From assembly GCF_900067135.1 (NCBI RefSeq), contig NZ_FJUR01000001.1:1491501-1555500 (forward strand): a stretch of 64,000 nucleotides of DNA. Direction: 5' to 3'. Made by a program: the position numbers and the translations under genes. Origin of the DNA: Rhizobium sp. 9140 (GTDB taxonomy: Bacteria; Pseudomonadota; Alphaproteobacteria; Rhizobiales; Rhizobiaceae). The notes under the pieces were generated by a model, which saw nothing but the letters and a program-made list of their open reading frames with translations, was not told where the DNA came from and searched no databases. Shown here piece by piece: positions 27,231 to 35,412 of the stretch; position 1 is the stretch's first letter, and every line of letters starts with the position of its first letter.

Positions 27231-28103
27231 TCAAAGCACGTAGACGGGCTCGAAACGGCCTTTGACGTCGAGATCGAGCAGGAAGGTCTTGCCGGCATCC
27301 GGGTCTTTCGAGCGGCCCGCCTCGTCCAGTCCCTGCCATGCGGAGGTGAAGAGCAGCCGGTCGGCGCTGCGTCCGACGAAAGCCGGGCAGCTCGGCTGCG
27401 CCACCGGCACAATGTGCCGCGCAAGGCGCTCGCCCTCGGGCGAATAGACGTCGATGGCGGAGGCGCCCCAGCGAGCGGTCCAGATCAGCCCCTCGGCATC
27501 GCACACCGCGCCGTCGAACCCGCCTTCGCTTTCCGGCTCCTCCACCATCAGCACCGGTTCGCCGGTCGGCAGGCCCGTTGCAGGATCGAGCGCCACGCGC
27601 ATGAACCGATTGAGACCGGTGTCGGAGTAATAGCCGGTGCGGCCGTCCGGCGAGAAACAGATGCCGTTCGGGATGGTGATGTCGCTGACGATGCGCGTCA
27701 CCTTGCCCTTGGCGACGTGGTAGATCGCGCCGGCATTCTTTTCCGCGCTCCGGCCCATCGTGCTGATCCACAGCGCGCCCGAGGCGTGCACGCGCCCGTC
27801 ATTCGTGCGGTTGCCGGGCTTGTCCTCGATGTCTCCATATTTCTTGAACGCGCCCGTCTCGGCATCGCGCAGGAAAAGGCCCTGGTCGCTGGCGATCAGC
27901 TGGCGCTCTGCATCCACAAGCGCCATGACGCTGGCGAGGAAGTTCAGCGGCTGGACGCTCTTGGCCTGGCTTTCGAGATGCAGCCCGTGCAGCTCCCGCC
28001 CGACGATGTTGAACCACCAGACGGTGCCGGTGGAGGGATCGTAGACCGGGCCTTCGCCGAGTTCCGAGGGATTGTCGCTGACGATCTTTGCGGACGCGCT
28101 CAT
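27231..28103 (-). CDS. SMP-30/gluconolactonase family sugar lactonase
   Basis: This 290-residue six-bladed propeller has the family metal ligands: Glu17 in L-G-E-G-P-V-Y, Asn146 in I-P-N-G-I-C-F-S-P-D-G and Asp198 in G-G-F-D-G-A-V. Other signatures are N-R-T-N-D-G-R and S-D-T-G. It should hydrolyse the aldonolactone made by the SDR dehydrogenase. Its ATG overlaps the stop of the aldolase gene (ATGA), so translation is coupled. No signal peptide is seen, so it is cytoplasmic. Confidence 0.92.
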   Translation of the reverse strand: MSASAKIVSDNPSELGEGPVYDPSTGTVWWFNIVGRELHGLHLESQAKSVQPLNFLASVMALVDAERQLIASDQGLFLRDAETGAFKKYGDIEDKPGNRTNDGRVHASGALWISTMGRSAEKNAGAIYHVAKGKVTRIVSDITIPNGICFSPDGRTGYYSDTGLNRFMRVALDPATGLPTGEPVLMVEEPESEGGFDGAVCDAEGLIWTARWGASAIDVYSPEGERLARHIVPVAQPSCPAFVGRSADRLLFTSAWQGLDEAGRSKDPDAGKTFLLDLDVKGRFEPVYVL

Positions 28104-28753
28104 GCGGATGCTCCAGAACCCGATGTTCCATAAACGGCGTCATAGGCCTTGGTGGTGATGCGCGCCCGCGCACCGATCTCGCTGGCGCTCATGCCGACCT
28201 TGTAGATGCTGGACCCGAGACCGAAGCTCTTGATGCCGATCCTGGCATATTCCTCGAAATTGGCCTCGGACACGCCGCCGACGGCCGCGATCTCCAGATC
28301 GGTCGGCAGAACGGCGCGGATGGCCGAAATGCCGGAGGCGCCGAGCACGCTGGCCGGAAAGAACTTGAGCCCCGTGGCCCCGGCGGCGGCCGCCGCCAGC
28401 GCTTCGGTCGGCGTGAACACGCCGGGCATTGTCACCATGCCCTTCGATGCGGCATGCGAAATGACGTCCACATCGACATTCGGGCTGACGAACAGCCGCC
28501 CGCCGGTCTGCTCCAGCCGCTCGACCTGATCCTTCGTCAGCACCGTGCCGGCGCCGATCAGGCAGTTGGTCGGTGCCGTCTTCACGGCGATCTCGATGGA
28601 GCGGAACGGATCCGGCGAGTTCAGCGGAATTTCGATGGCCGTGAATTCGGCCTCGACCAGTGCCGTGATCGCGGCTTCCGTCTCCTCGGGCTTCAGCCCG
28701 CGCAGAATGGCGATCAGGGGATATTTCATGGTGGGGAAGGGAACGCGTGTCAT
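28100..28753 (-). CDS. dgoA: 2-dehydro-3-deoxy-6-phosphogalactonate aldolase
   Basis: This 217-residue class I KDPG/KDPGal aldolase has Glu41 in A-I-E-I-P-L-N-S-P-D, the G-A-G-T-V-L segment and the Schiff-base Lys130 in G-L-K-F-F-P-A. It cleaves the phosphorylated 2-keto-3-deoxy acid to pyruvate and glyceraldehyde-3-phosphate. The sequence I-P-L-N-S-P with I-A-I-L-R-G near residue 14 resembles DgoA more than Eda. The neighbouring dgoK-like kinase supports the galactonate assignment. The start at 28753 has AAAGACG upstream; 28729 is an alternative. Confidence 0.9.
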   Translation of the reverse strand: MTRVPFPTMKYPLIAILRGLKPEETEAAITALVEAEFTAIEIPLNSPDPFRSIEIAVKTAPTNCLIGAGTVLTKDQVERLEQTGGRLFVSPNVDVDVISHAASKGMVTMPGVFTPTEALAAAAAGATGLKFFPASVLGASGISAIRAVLPTDLEIAAVGGVSEANFEEYARIGIKSFGLGSSIYKVGMSASEIGARARITTKAYDAVYGTSGSGASA

Positions 28754-28793
28754 GATTTCGTCTTTCGTGAAAGCGGAAATGCGGGGTTGTGGG

Positions 28794-29714
28794 TCAGGCC
28801 GGCCAGAGCGCTTTGGCCGCGGCCGCCAACCCGTCGCGAACGGCCTCGTCGGCATCGATGAGCTCGCTCTGAAGCCCGGCAGCGGTAAGCGCCTGCGTAT
28901 AGAGCCCGGCCAGCGGACCGGAGGCGACGAGGCTGACCGGCGTTTGGGCGTCGGCCGTCATGGTGGTCGCGCCCGTGATCTCCAGGCCGATCATCAGCCC
29001 CGACAGCCGGGCCTTCGCCTCCGTCGCGCCATATCCGTGCAGCAACTGGCCGGAGCGGACGGTGAACAGGAGGTTGGTCGCCATGGCGGGATGCTCCATC
29101 GCCTCGGCGACCGCAGCCACGAAGGCCGGATGCGTGCCGTCGAAGGGGCCGGCATCCGCCACCGCATGGCTGAGAATGGACTGTCGCGACACCACGTCGA
29201 ACAGTTCGCCGCTCATGAAGGTCGAGAACCGCTCCACCCTGCCGTCGGCCACCCGCACCCATTTGCTGTGGGTCCCCGGCATGCAGACGAGCCGCGTGCC
29301 GGAGAGCGCGCCGACGCTGCCGAGCAGCTGCGTTTCCTCGCCGCGCATCACATCGGGCGAGGTCGCATCGCGCTGGGCGAGACCCGGGAGAATGCGGATA
29401 TCGCGTTGATCGTGGGGAACGACGACGGCGTGGCGGACGATGTCGGTGAGGGCGGCCGGCGTGTCGAGATAACCCGCCTCCACCCAGCCCTGCCGCGCCC
29501 CGGCCATGCCGCAGATCACGACCGGCAGCGTGGCGCTGGCGCCCATGGCCTCCAGATGCGTTTCCAGAACGGCCGAGAACCCGGTCTTTGCCGCGGTCGT
29601 CATGCCTTCGGCGCTGCGGCGCTCCGCAAGGGCCTCGCCCGTTTCGCCGATCAGCCAGATCCGGAAACTCGACGTTCCCCAATCCGCCGCCGCATAGCTG
29701 GCCGTTTTCGTCAC
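28794..29714 (-). CDS. dgoK: 2-dehydro-3-deoxygalactonokinase
   Basis: This 306-residue protein phosphorylates 2-keto-3-deoxygalactonate. The phosphate-binding motif A-A-D-W-G-T-S-S-F-R lies at about residues 8-17. The conserved I-C-G-M-A-G-A-R-Q-G-W and M-P-G-T-H-S-K-W-V segments are diagnostic of DgoK. It starts with GTG at 29714, overlapping the SDR stop by four bases (GTGA), with GGAGG upstream. It is the second gene of the operon. Confidence 0.94.
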   Translation of the reverse strand: MTKTASYAAADWGTSSFRIWLIGETGEALAERRSAEGMTTAAKTGFSAVLETHLEAMGASATLPVVICGMAGARQGWVEAGYLDTPAALTDIVRHAVVVPHDQRDIRILPGLAQRDATSPDVMRGEETQLLGSVGALSGTRLVCMPGTHSKWVRVADGRVERFSTFMSGELFDVVSRQSILSHAVADAGPFDGTHPAFVAAVAEAMEHPAMATNLLFTVRSGQLLHGYGATEAKARLSGLMIGLEITGATTMTADAQTPVSLVASGPLAGLYTQALTAAGLQSELIDADEAVRDGLAAAAKALWPA

Positions 29715-30481
29715 AGGACACCTCCGTCGATGATCATCGTCTGGGCCGTCATCCGCGCCGAACAGTCGGAGGCGAGGAAGAGGCAGGGGCCGACAAGGTC
29801 GTCGGCATAAAGCGTTTCGGGGAGGCACTGCCGCCGGCGCATCGCCTCGATGCTGTCTTCGGTCAGCCACAGCGCCTTCTGCCGCTCGGTCACCACCATG
29901 CCCGGCAGCACCGCGTTGACCCGCACGCCGGAGGGACCGAGCGCACCGGCGAGCGATTTCGTCAGCCCGACGATCCCGGCCTTCGCGGTCGCATAAGCCG
30001 GAACGTCCCCCATGTTCAGGAGATAGGCGATCGAGGAGAAATTGACGATGGCGCCACCAGCGCCGGCGGTGAGGTAAGGCGCTGCCGCCTGGCTCATGAA
30101 GAAGATCGGCTTCAGATTGATGCCGAGGTTTTCATCCCAGTCGGCCTCGTTGATCGCGCCGAAAACCTGCCGGTCGTCGCGGGCCGCGTTGTTGACGAGC
30201 ACCTTCAGGCCGCCCACCGCATCCGCAGCGCGATCGACGAGCGCGGGTATACCGGCGATGTCCCGCAGGTCCGCCTCGATGAAGAGCGGCGCATGGGGTC
30301 CGGCTTCTTTGAGGTGGGCTGAAACTTCCGCCGCCATATCTGCGTTGATGTCGATATACGCGACCCGCGCACCCTGGCGCACGAAACCTTCGACCAATGC
30401 CGCACCGATGCCGGAGGCTCCGCCTGTGATGAGTACGCCACGATCTGCGAGATCCGGAAACGTTGCAGAAGGGCCGGGCAT
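29711..30481 (-). CDS. SDR family dehydrogenase, probable aldose (galactose) 1-dehydrogenase
   Basis: This 256-residue classical short-chain dehydrogenase has T-G-G-A-S-G-I-G at 19-26, N-N-A-A at 97-100, Ser149/150, and the Y-x-x-x-K pair Tyr163/Lys167. D43 in Y-I-D-I-N suggests NAD over NADP. As first gene of the operon it would oxidise the sugar to its lactone; D-galactose is the likely substrate by context, although fucose, arabinose or similar sugars are possible. The ATG ending at 30481 follows GAGGGAGG at a longish spacing; an in-frame ATG at 30511 is an alternative. Confidence 0.85.
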   Translation of the reverse strand: MPGPSATFPDLADRGVLITGGASGIGAALVEGFVRQGARVAYIDINADMAAEVSAHLKEAGPHAPLFIEADLRDIAGIPALVDRAADAVGGLKVLVNNAARDDRQVFGAINEADWDENLGINLKPIFFMSQAAAPYLTAGAGGAIVNFSSIAYLLNMGDVPAYATAKAGIVGLTKSLAGALGPSGVRVNAVLPGMVVTERQKALWLTEDSIEAMRRRQCLPETLYADDLVGPCLFLASDCSARMTAQTMIIDGGVL

Positions 30482-30509
30482 GCTGTCGACGCCCTCCCTC
30501 AAGGCATAC

Positions 30510-30559
30510 ATTCCATATTTGTGTTCCAATATTCGGAACAATCGTTTAGTATGTGGAAT
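30510..30559. promoter_or_regulatory. Nested palindrome, candidate IclR-family operator
   Basis: TGTTCC (30522-30527) and GGAACA (30535-30540) form a perfect inverted repeat with a 7-base spacer. Around it ATTCCATA (30510-30517) and TATGTGGAAT (30550-30559) form an outer near-repeat. The site lies immediately upstream of the SDR start and before the divergent IclR gene, so it could control the operon and autoregulate. Confidence 0.6.
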
Positions 30560-30683
30560 ATCGGCCAAATTCCCGTCGGGTGTCAAGGCGGAAAGGTGCG
30601 GGGCACCGGGCCGCCGGCGACGCAGCAGGGCACGAGACAGGCGACAAAACCCCCGTTGGATCTTGCGGGCGAAAGACGGCAGA

Positions 30684-31544
30684 GTGAGGACATCGACCAG
30701 CGACGGCAGGACGGCAGACCATGCGGGCGACCGCGTGGAGCCGTCGTCCGCTCTGGATACGGGAACGCTGGGCAAGGCGATGGCTGTGCTCGAACTTGTG
30801 GTCAATGCCGACAGGCCGCTTCGCTTCACCGACATCCACGCGCTCTCGCGCCAGCCACGCGGGACGCTGCATCGGCATCTGTCGCATCTGGTCGAGGAAG
30901 GCCTGCTGTTTCAGCGTGCGGACCTCGCCTACGAGCCGGGCCTGAGGCTGTTGTCGTTTGCGCACCGGGCATGGTCGCGCAACGATCTCCGGCGAATCGC
31001 CCGGCCACATCTCGATCGTCTTCACGCGGAAACGGGCGAAACGGTTCATCTGGGTGTCCTTCGGACGACCGACATCATCTATCTGGACAAGGTGGAAAGT
31101 CGCCAGACGGTGCGGATGGAGAGCCAGATCGGCCGGGTTTCACCGGCCTATTGCACGGGGTTGGGTAAGGCCGCACTTTCGGTTCTGCCACCTGCGCGGC
31201 TGGATGCGAGCCTCGCGCGCATCTCCTATCACCCCTTCACGGCCAATACGCACCGGTCGCGAGGCGCGCTGATGGCCGACCTCGAACGGATCCGCGGACG
31301 AGGATATGCGATCGATGCGGAGGAACATGAAGTCGAGATCCACTGTGTCGCCGCGCCGGTCTCCTCCGGAGACAAGGCTTGCGAGAGCCACGGAATTGTC
31401 GGAGGCATTTCGGTGACGGGACCGGCATATCGCGTGACGATCCGTCAATTGGAGGCATGGTCGGGACTTGTCAGAGACGTGGCGAATTCCATCTCTCACG
31501 ATGCGGGTGTCGGTCTCTGTCCGGTGTCTGCGCCCGACCGGTGA
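30684..31544 (+). CDS. IclR family transcriptional regulator
   Basis: The N-terminal winged helix is seen in T-L-G-K-A-M-A-V-L-E-L-V to H-R-H-L-S-H-L-V-E-E-G-L-L. The C-terminal effector domain has R-M-E-S-Q-I-G-R, Y-C-T-G-L-G-K-A, and I-D-A-E-E-H-E-V-E-I-H-C-V-A-A-P-V. The start is uncertain: GTG at 30684 (286 residues), GTG at 30735 (269) or ATG at 30780 (254, which would cut the first helix). It is divergent from the sugar-acid operon and most likely its repressor or activator, responding to a pathway intermediate. The long open frame running further upstream overlaps the SDR gene and is not coding. Confidence 0.88.
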   Translation: MRTSTSDGRTADHAGDRVEPSSALDTGTLGKAMAVLELVVNADRPLRFTDIHALSRQPRGTLHRHLSHLVEEGLLFQRADLAYEPGLRLLSFAHRAWSRNDLRRIARPHLDRLHAETGETVHLGVLRTTDIIYLDKVESRQTVRMESQIGRVSPAYCTGLGKAALSVLPPARLDASLARISYHPFTANTHRSRGALMADLERIRGRGYAIDAEEHEVEIHCVAAPVSSGDKACESHGIVGGISVTGPAYRVTIRQLEAWSGLVRDVANSISHDAGVGLCPVSAPDR

Positions 31545-31601
31545 GGAGGACGTTCGAACGCCGGTCGTGTGTCATTATCAGACCAATTGCTAAGGGGGTG
31601 C

Positions 31602-31629
31602 TAGACGTCACACGGACTTTATTTATAGT
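31602..31629 (+). promoter_or_regulatory. Candidate sigma-70 promoter of the first LuxR gene
   Basis: TAGACG at 31602-31607 and TATAGT at 31624-31629 are spaced by 16 bases in an unusually AT-rich stretch, 117 bases upstream of the start codon. Confidence 0.4.
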
Positions 31630-31746
31630 GGAACGGCAGCGGATCTGGCAAAAAAGCCCACCGGAATCGTTTCAGATGGTGGAACTTGGTGCATGCCACA
31701 ATGTTGAAGTGCACTGTCGCAATCATAATCACTCAAAGGAATATTC

Positions 31747-32478
31747 ATGGGTTCGAGGAGCGTCTCGCCCGAGATTGTCGTTTCCGGCAACAGCTGGACG
31801 ATCGGCCACCTGGATCAGGAAGGCGATGTCCGCAGCTTGTTCGAGAGCATTTGTGAGCTCTACGCGTTCCAGGGATACGCCGTCCTGTCCTTGCCATCCC
31901 GTTCCGTCTCGTCGCTTCGCAAGCTGGTGATGATGACGAACTGGCCGATGGATATCGTCAATGACTATGACGCGCTGGGCCTGTTGAAGACCAGTCCGGT
32001 TTTCGAGCGGTTGCGGCTGAGCACCGTGCCCTTCACGATCGACAATACCTCGCCGCTGGCCTTCGTCAGGACGGTCAAGATTGCCAAGGGCCTGTTTGCG
32101 CGTTCGGGCTTCGGGCGCATGGTGTTCGTGCCTGTTCACGATGCCGATGGTCGTCGCAGCGCCATCGCGTTCGGCGGCGACCGGCCGGAACTGAGCCGAC
32201 AGGAGCTGAACGTGGTGACCTTCGTGGCGGGGCATGCCTTCAATCGCCTGAGCGAGATCTGGTCGGCCTCCCGGCGTGCGCCCGGCTCCCTGTCCCGCCG
32301 CGAGATCGAATGCCTGCGTCTGGCCGCAGGCGGCAAGACCACCGTCGAAATGGCACGCCTGCTCAACCTGTCGGAATATACCGTCAACCACTATCTCAAC
32401 CGTGCGACCCGAAAGCTGGATTCGGTCAACCGCGTCCAGACGATCGCAAAAGCCCTTCGGGCTGGGCTGATCGCGTGA
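31747..32478 (+). CDS. LuxR family regulator, AHL-pocket degenerate (solo 1)
   Basis: This 243-residue protein has an autoinducer-binding-type domain at about 15-165 and a LuxR HTH at about 180-243 (L-S-R-R-E-I-E-C-L-R-L-A-A-G-G-K-T). Residues that contact acyl-homoserine lactone in TraR/LuxR appear replaced: in T-N-W-P-M-D-I-V-N-D-Y the key Trp is Ile, and the D-P pair is S-P (K-T-S-P-V). It probably senses another ligand or none. The HTH is followed by an identical-length paralogue gene 96 bases downstream. AAAGG lies upstream of the ATG. No luxI-type gene is nearby. Confidence 0.88.
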   Translation: MGSRSVSPEIVVSGNSWTIGHLDQEGDVRSLFESICELYAFQGYAVLSLPSRSVSSLRKLVMMTNWPMDIVNDYDALGLLKTSPVFERLRLSTVPFTIDNTSPLAFVRTVKIAKGLFARSGFGRMVFVPVHDADGRRSAIAFGGDRPELSRQELNVVTFVAGHAFNRLSEIWSASRRAPGSLSRREIECLRLAAGGKTTVEMARLLNLSEYTVNHYLNRATRKLDSVNRVQTIAKALRAGLIA

Positions 32479-32574
32479 ACCGAGTGCCGTTGGAGGATGG
32501 GACGAGGGTGCAGGTGGCGGAGCCCATGCCGGCACGCGCGCGCGGCAGAGGCGGCAGGTGGATGGAGACGCTCC

Positions 32575-33348
32575 ATGCCTGACACGAAGCCCGTTGCGCC
32601 GAATGCCGCCATGCCGAAAGACGGATGGGCGGGCGATGCATCCGAAAACGATCTTGCCGCGCTTGAGCGGCTGAAAAGTCGAGACGACGTCCTTGCCCAT
32701 ATGACTCGCATCACGGCTGCGCGCGGTTTCCCGTTCTTTCTCCTCTGTACGCTGCCGACGGTCGATCAGACGAAATATTCCGAGATTGCCATTCTCTCCA
32801 ACGTGCCCGACGAGATCACCCGGCGCTATGACGACAGCGGCTCGGTGCACGAGAACGAGGCCTTCGTCATGCTGCGCACGACGACCACGCCGTTCCGGAT
32901 GACCGCGAACGAGTGTCGGAAAAGCGCAGGCGGCCTGTTCTCGCCCGAGCGGGAGACGCTCTTGCAGGAGATAGATTTCTGCGAAGCCTATTTTTTCCCC
33001 GTTCACGATGCCGCCGGTGGGCGGGCTGTGTTCATCTTTCTCAGCCGCCATGCCGATCTCTCCATCGAGGTCATGACCGATCTGCACATGATCTGCCTGC
33101 ACGTCTATAATCGTCTGGTCGGCATCGGCGGCATGGACCAGGAAGATGAGAGGGTCGATTTATCGGATCGCGAGATCCAGTGTTTGAACTGGACGGCTGC
33201 CGGTAAGACGAGTTCGGAAATCGCCGATATCCTTGGCCTCTCCGAGCACACGGTCAATCACTACCTTAACCATGTGGCCAAGAAGCTCGACGCCACCAAT
33301 CGCGTTCAGGCTGTCGTCAAAGCCATGCGGCTCGGCCTGATCAGCTGA
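32575..33348 (+). CDS. LuxR family regulator, AHL-pocket degenerate (solo 2)
   Basis: This 257-residue paralogue of the preceding gene has an autoinducer-domain-like region at about 25-180 and an HTH with L-S-D-R-E-I-Q-C-L-N-W-T-A-A-G-K-T and the C-terminal V-K-A-M-R-L-G-L-I-S. In L-S-N-V-P-D-E-I-T-R-R-Y the ligand Trp is Ile, and the D-P pair is N-E. The start at 32575 follows GGAGACG. The pair arrangement recalls VisN/VisR, which act together as a heterodimer, but no flagellar genes are present here. I recall a similar adjacent LuxR pair in Sinorhizobium. Confidence 0.88.
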   Translation: MPDTKPVAPNAAMPKDGWAGDASENDLAALERLKSRDDVLAHMTRITAARGFPFFLLCTLPTVDQTKYSEIAILSNVPDEITRRYDDSGSVHENEAFVMLRTTTTPFRMTANECRKSAGGLFSPERETLLQEIDFCEAYFFPVHDAAGGRAVFIFLSRHADLSIEVMTDLHMICLHVYNRLVGIGGMDQEDERVDLSDREIQCLNWTAAGKTSSEIADILGLSEHTVNHYLNHVAKKLDATNRVQAVVKAMRLGLIS

Positions 33349-33393
33349 TGTCTCGACTGCAAGCGTCTGAATAAGATGCAGCGCGTGAAATTC

Positions 33394-33429
33394 TGCTCGC
33401 GAAATGAGCAAGTGCCAACAACTGTTGGC
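33394..33429. promoter_or_regulatory. Two inverted repeats, candidate enhancer sites
   Basis: TGCTC-N7-GAGCA spans 33394-33410 and the perfect repeat GCCAACA-AC-TGTTGGC spans 33414-33429. Their centres lie about 85 and 66 bases upstream of the predicted sigma-54 start, a plausible position for a bacterial enhancer-binding protein. Confidence 0.45.
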
Positions 33430-33461
33430 CGAAGGATCCGGAGATACAGGGATTCTACAAC

Positions 33462-33477
33462 TGGCACGCTTCCTGCA
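33462..33477 (+). promoter_or_regulatory. Sigma-54 (RpoN) promoter
   Basis: TGGCACGCTTCCTGCA matches the consensus TGGCACG-N4-TTGCA with one change. The invariant GG (33463-33464) and GC (33475-33476) are separated by exactly ten bases. Transcription would run rightwards from about 33487 toward mrp, 346 bases downstream. Confidence 0.65.
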
Positions 33478-33832
33478 TCTCTCTACGCAAGGTCCAGAGG
33501 GGACCACTCTATAAAAACTGCGCCCCAGAAGGTCGCGAACAAGGCCGTCTTTTGCTCACGTGATCCCGGATGAACGGACACGGAGGCGAAAGGCGGCCTT
33601 TGTCATTGTCGAGCGCCGAAAGCATGTCGCGCAAAAGTGTGCTGCGATTTTATGATACCGACATGCGTAAAAACAAAGGACCTGAAGCGCTGGGAGCGAA
33701 TCTGAAAGAGATCGCGACGCGCTTGAGGTCTGGGGGCAGACATCTTTTCCCATCGTTCCATTGGCGAAGTGGCCCGGCTCGATTATCTACCTGCCAGGAG
33801 ATGCGCGGCTCGCGTGTCGTCGCGTAGGGAAA

Positions 33833-35041
33833 ATGAGTATGGCCGCTGATCACGCCGAGGTAAGCAAGGATAGGGTGTTTGAGGCCCTGAGGGCTGTGCG
33901 CGGCCCGGAGCTGGAAGGCAATATCGTCGATCTCGGCCTCGTCTCCGATGTCTTCATCTCGGATGCCAAGGTCTATTTCTCGATTACCGTGCCGGCCGAG
34001 CGCGCCCGCGAACTCGACCCCTTACGCGCCGCGGCCGAACGCGTCGTCAAGGATATCCCCGGCGTCAAGGGCGCGATGGTTGCCCTGACCGCCGACCGCA
34101 AGGCCGGGACACCCGCCTCGCGTCCAGCCGCTCCGCCCGTTCCCGGTGGTCCGGCCGGCCGAACACCCTCGCGAGCACCCGGCCCAGCGGCCGCCGCACA
34201 CGCCCATCCCGCACCGCGCGGCCCCGTCAAGGCCGGCATTCCCGGCGTCGGCGCCATCATCGCGGTCGCCTCGGGCAAGGGTGGCGTCGGCAAGTCCACC
34301 ACGTCGGCGAACCTCGCGCTCGCGCTCCATGCAAACGGACTGAAGGTCGGCATCCTCGATGCGGATATCTATGGCCCTTCCATGCCGCGGCTCCTGAAGA
34401 TTTCCGGCCGGCCGGAGCAGATCGGCGGCAAGATGATCAGGCCGATGGAAAATTACGGCCTCAAGGTCATGTCGATGGGCTTTCTGGTGGATGAGGAGGT
34501 CGCGATGATCTGGCGCGGCCCGATGATCCAGTCGGCGCTGTTGCAAATGCTGCGAGAGGTCGCCTGGGGCGAACTCGACGTTCTCGTGGTCGATATGCCG
34601 CCCGGCACGGGTGACGCGCAACTGACGATGGCACAGCAGGTGCCGCTCGCCGGCGCCGTCATCGTCTCGACGCCGCAGGACCTCGCCCTGATCGACGCGC
34701 GCAAGGGTCTGGCCATGTTCCGCAAGGTCGAGGTGCCGGTGCTCGGCATCGTCGAAAATATGAGCTATTTCATCGCGCCCGATACCGGCGCCCGCTACGA
34801 TATCTTCGGCCATGGCGGCGCCCGGAACGAGGCCGAGCGCATCGGCGTGCCCTTCCTCGGCGAGGTGCCGCTGACCATTGCCATCCGCGAAACGTCGGAC
34901 GCGGGAACGCCGCTGGTGGTCCTGGAGCCGGATGGCCCCGTCGCCGCCGTCTACCGCGAGATCGCCACCAAAGTCTGGGAGCAGGTGTCGGCCGCCAAGG
35001 CGGACACCTCGCGCGAGATGCCGTCGATCGTCTTCGAGTAG
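33833..35041 (+). CDS. mrp: Mrp/ApbC family iron-sulfur cluster carrier ATPase
   Basis: The 402-residue protein has an N-terminal MIP18-like domain (about 10-85), a Pro/Ala-rich linker (about 90-135) and a P-loop ATPase with A-S-G-K-G-G-V-G-K-S-T-T and D-A-D-I-Y-G-P-S-M-P. The usual C-x-x-C cluster-binding pair after E-N-M-S-Y-F-I is A-P-D-T here, as I remember for other rhizobial homologues. The start is ATG 33833 or ATG 33839; AGGG lies just upstream and suits the second slightly better. Confidence 0.92.
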   Translation: MSMAADHAEVSKDRVFEALRAVRGPELEGNIVDLGLVSDVFISDAKVYFSITVPAERARELDPLRAAAERVVKDIPGVKGAMVALTADRKAGTPASRPAAPPVPGGPAGRTPSRAPGPAAAAHAHPAPRGPVKAGIPGVGAIIAVASGKGGVGKSTTSANLALALHANGLKVGILDADIYGPSMPRLLKISGRPEQIGGKMIRPMENYGLKVMSMGFLVDEEVAMIWRGPMIQSALLQMLREVAWGELDVLVVDMPPGTGDAQLTMAQQVPLAGAVIVSTPQDLALIDARKGLAMFRKVEVPVLGIVENMSYFIAPDTGARYDIFGHGGARNEAERIGVPFLGEVPLTIAIRETSDAGTPLVVLEPDGPVAAVYREIATKVWEQVSAAKADTSREMPSIVFE

Positions 35042-35412
35042 AGCCGCGCTCCGGCAGCGTCTGGGCATAGGCCGGCCATAGGTCTCGCTCCGATGCCGAT
35101 TGACATTCGCGCCGCCGCGGCTGTTAAGTCCTGTGGCTAAAGGATGGCGCGGGGACCGGATGACGGTTGATTTTGGAAGGGCCTTGCGTCATATGCCTGT
35201 CCGCACGCCGGTCGGTCGCGACCCCGTTGCGGTCGGCCCGTCCTCGAGGCGCAGGCTTCAGCCGCAATTCCGGGGTCTCGTGCCCGGCCATCGCAGGTCC
35301 GCTCGTCAGGGTTTACAGTTCAGCCGTTCCTTTCGCCGTTCACTCCCAGGGATATATCCGCGAAGCTCCTTTGACCTTGCGTCACCACGGCCCGCGGCAC
35401 GAGGTTCACACC
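35042..35412. other. 371-bp intergenic region before corA
   Basis: No gene, repeat or riboswitch was recognised. A candidate promoter, TTGACA at 35100-35105 and TTAAGT at 35124-35129 (18-base spacer), lies near the left end and would give a leader of about 275 bases before corA. Confidence 0.45.
35100..35129 (+). promoter_or_regulatory. Candidate sigma-70 promoter of corA
   Basis: A perfect -35 TTGACA is paired with TTAAGT after 18 bases. The -10 box is weak. The distance to the start codon leaves a long leader of about 275 bases, in which I see no known Mg2+ riboswitch. Confidence 0.35.

Larger units (their letters stand above)
33349..33832. other. 484-bp region with a sigma-54 promoter and no convincing gene
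   Basis: The gap holds two inverted repeats and a sigma-54 promoter (listed separately). An 85-codon frame at 33570-33827 (+) has no ribosome site, mixed codon use and no recognisable domain, and I do not call it a gene. A short AAAGG-CG-GCCTTT hairpin at 33589-33601 might end a small transcript, but it lacks a T-run. Confidence 0.5.

Noticed and set aside
33570..33827. 85-codon frame downstream of the sigma-54 promoter
   Set aside because: No ribosome site, mixed codon use and no family resemblance. It is kept only as one explanation of the promoter.
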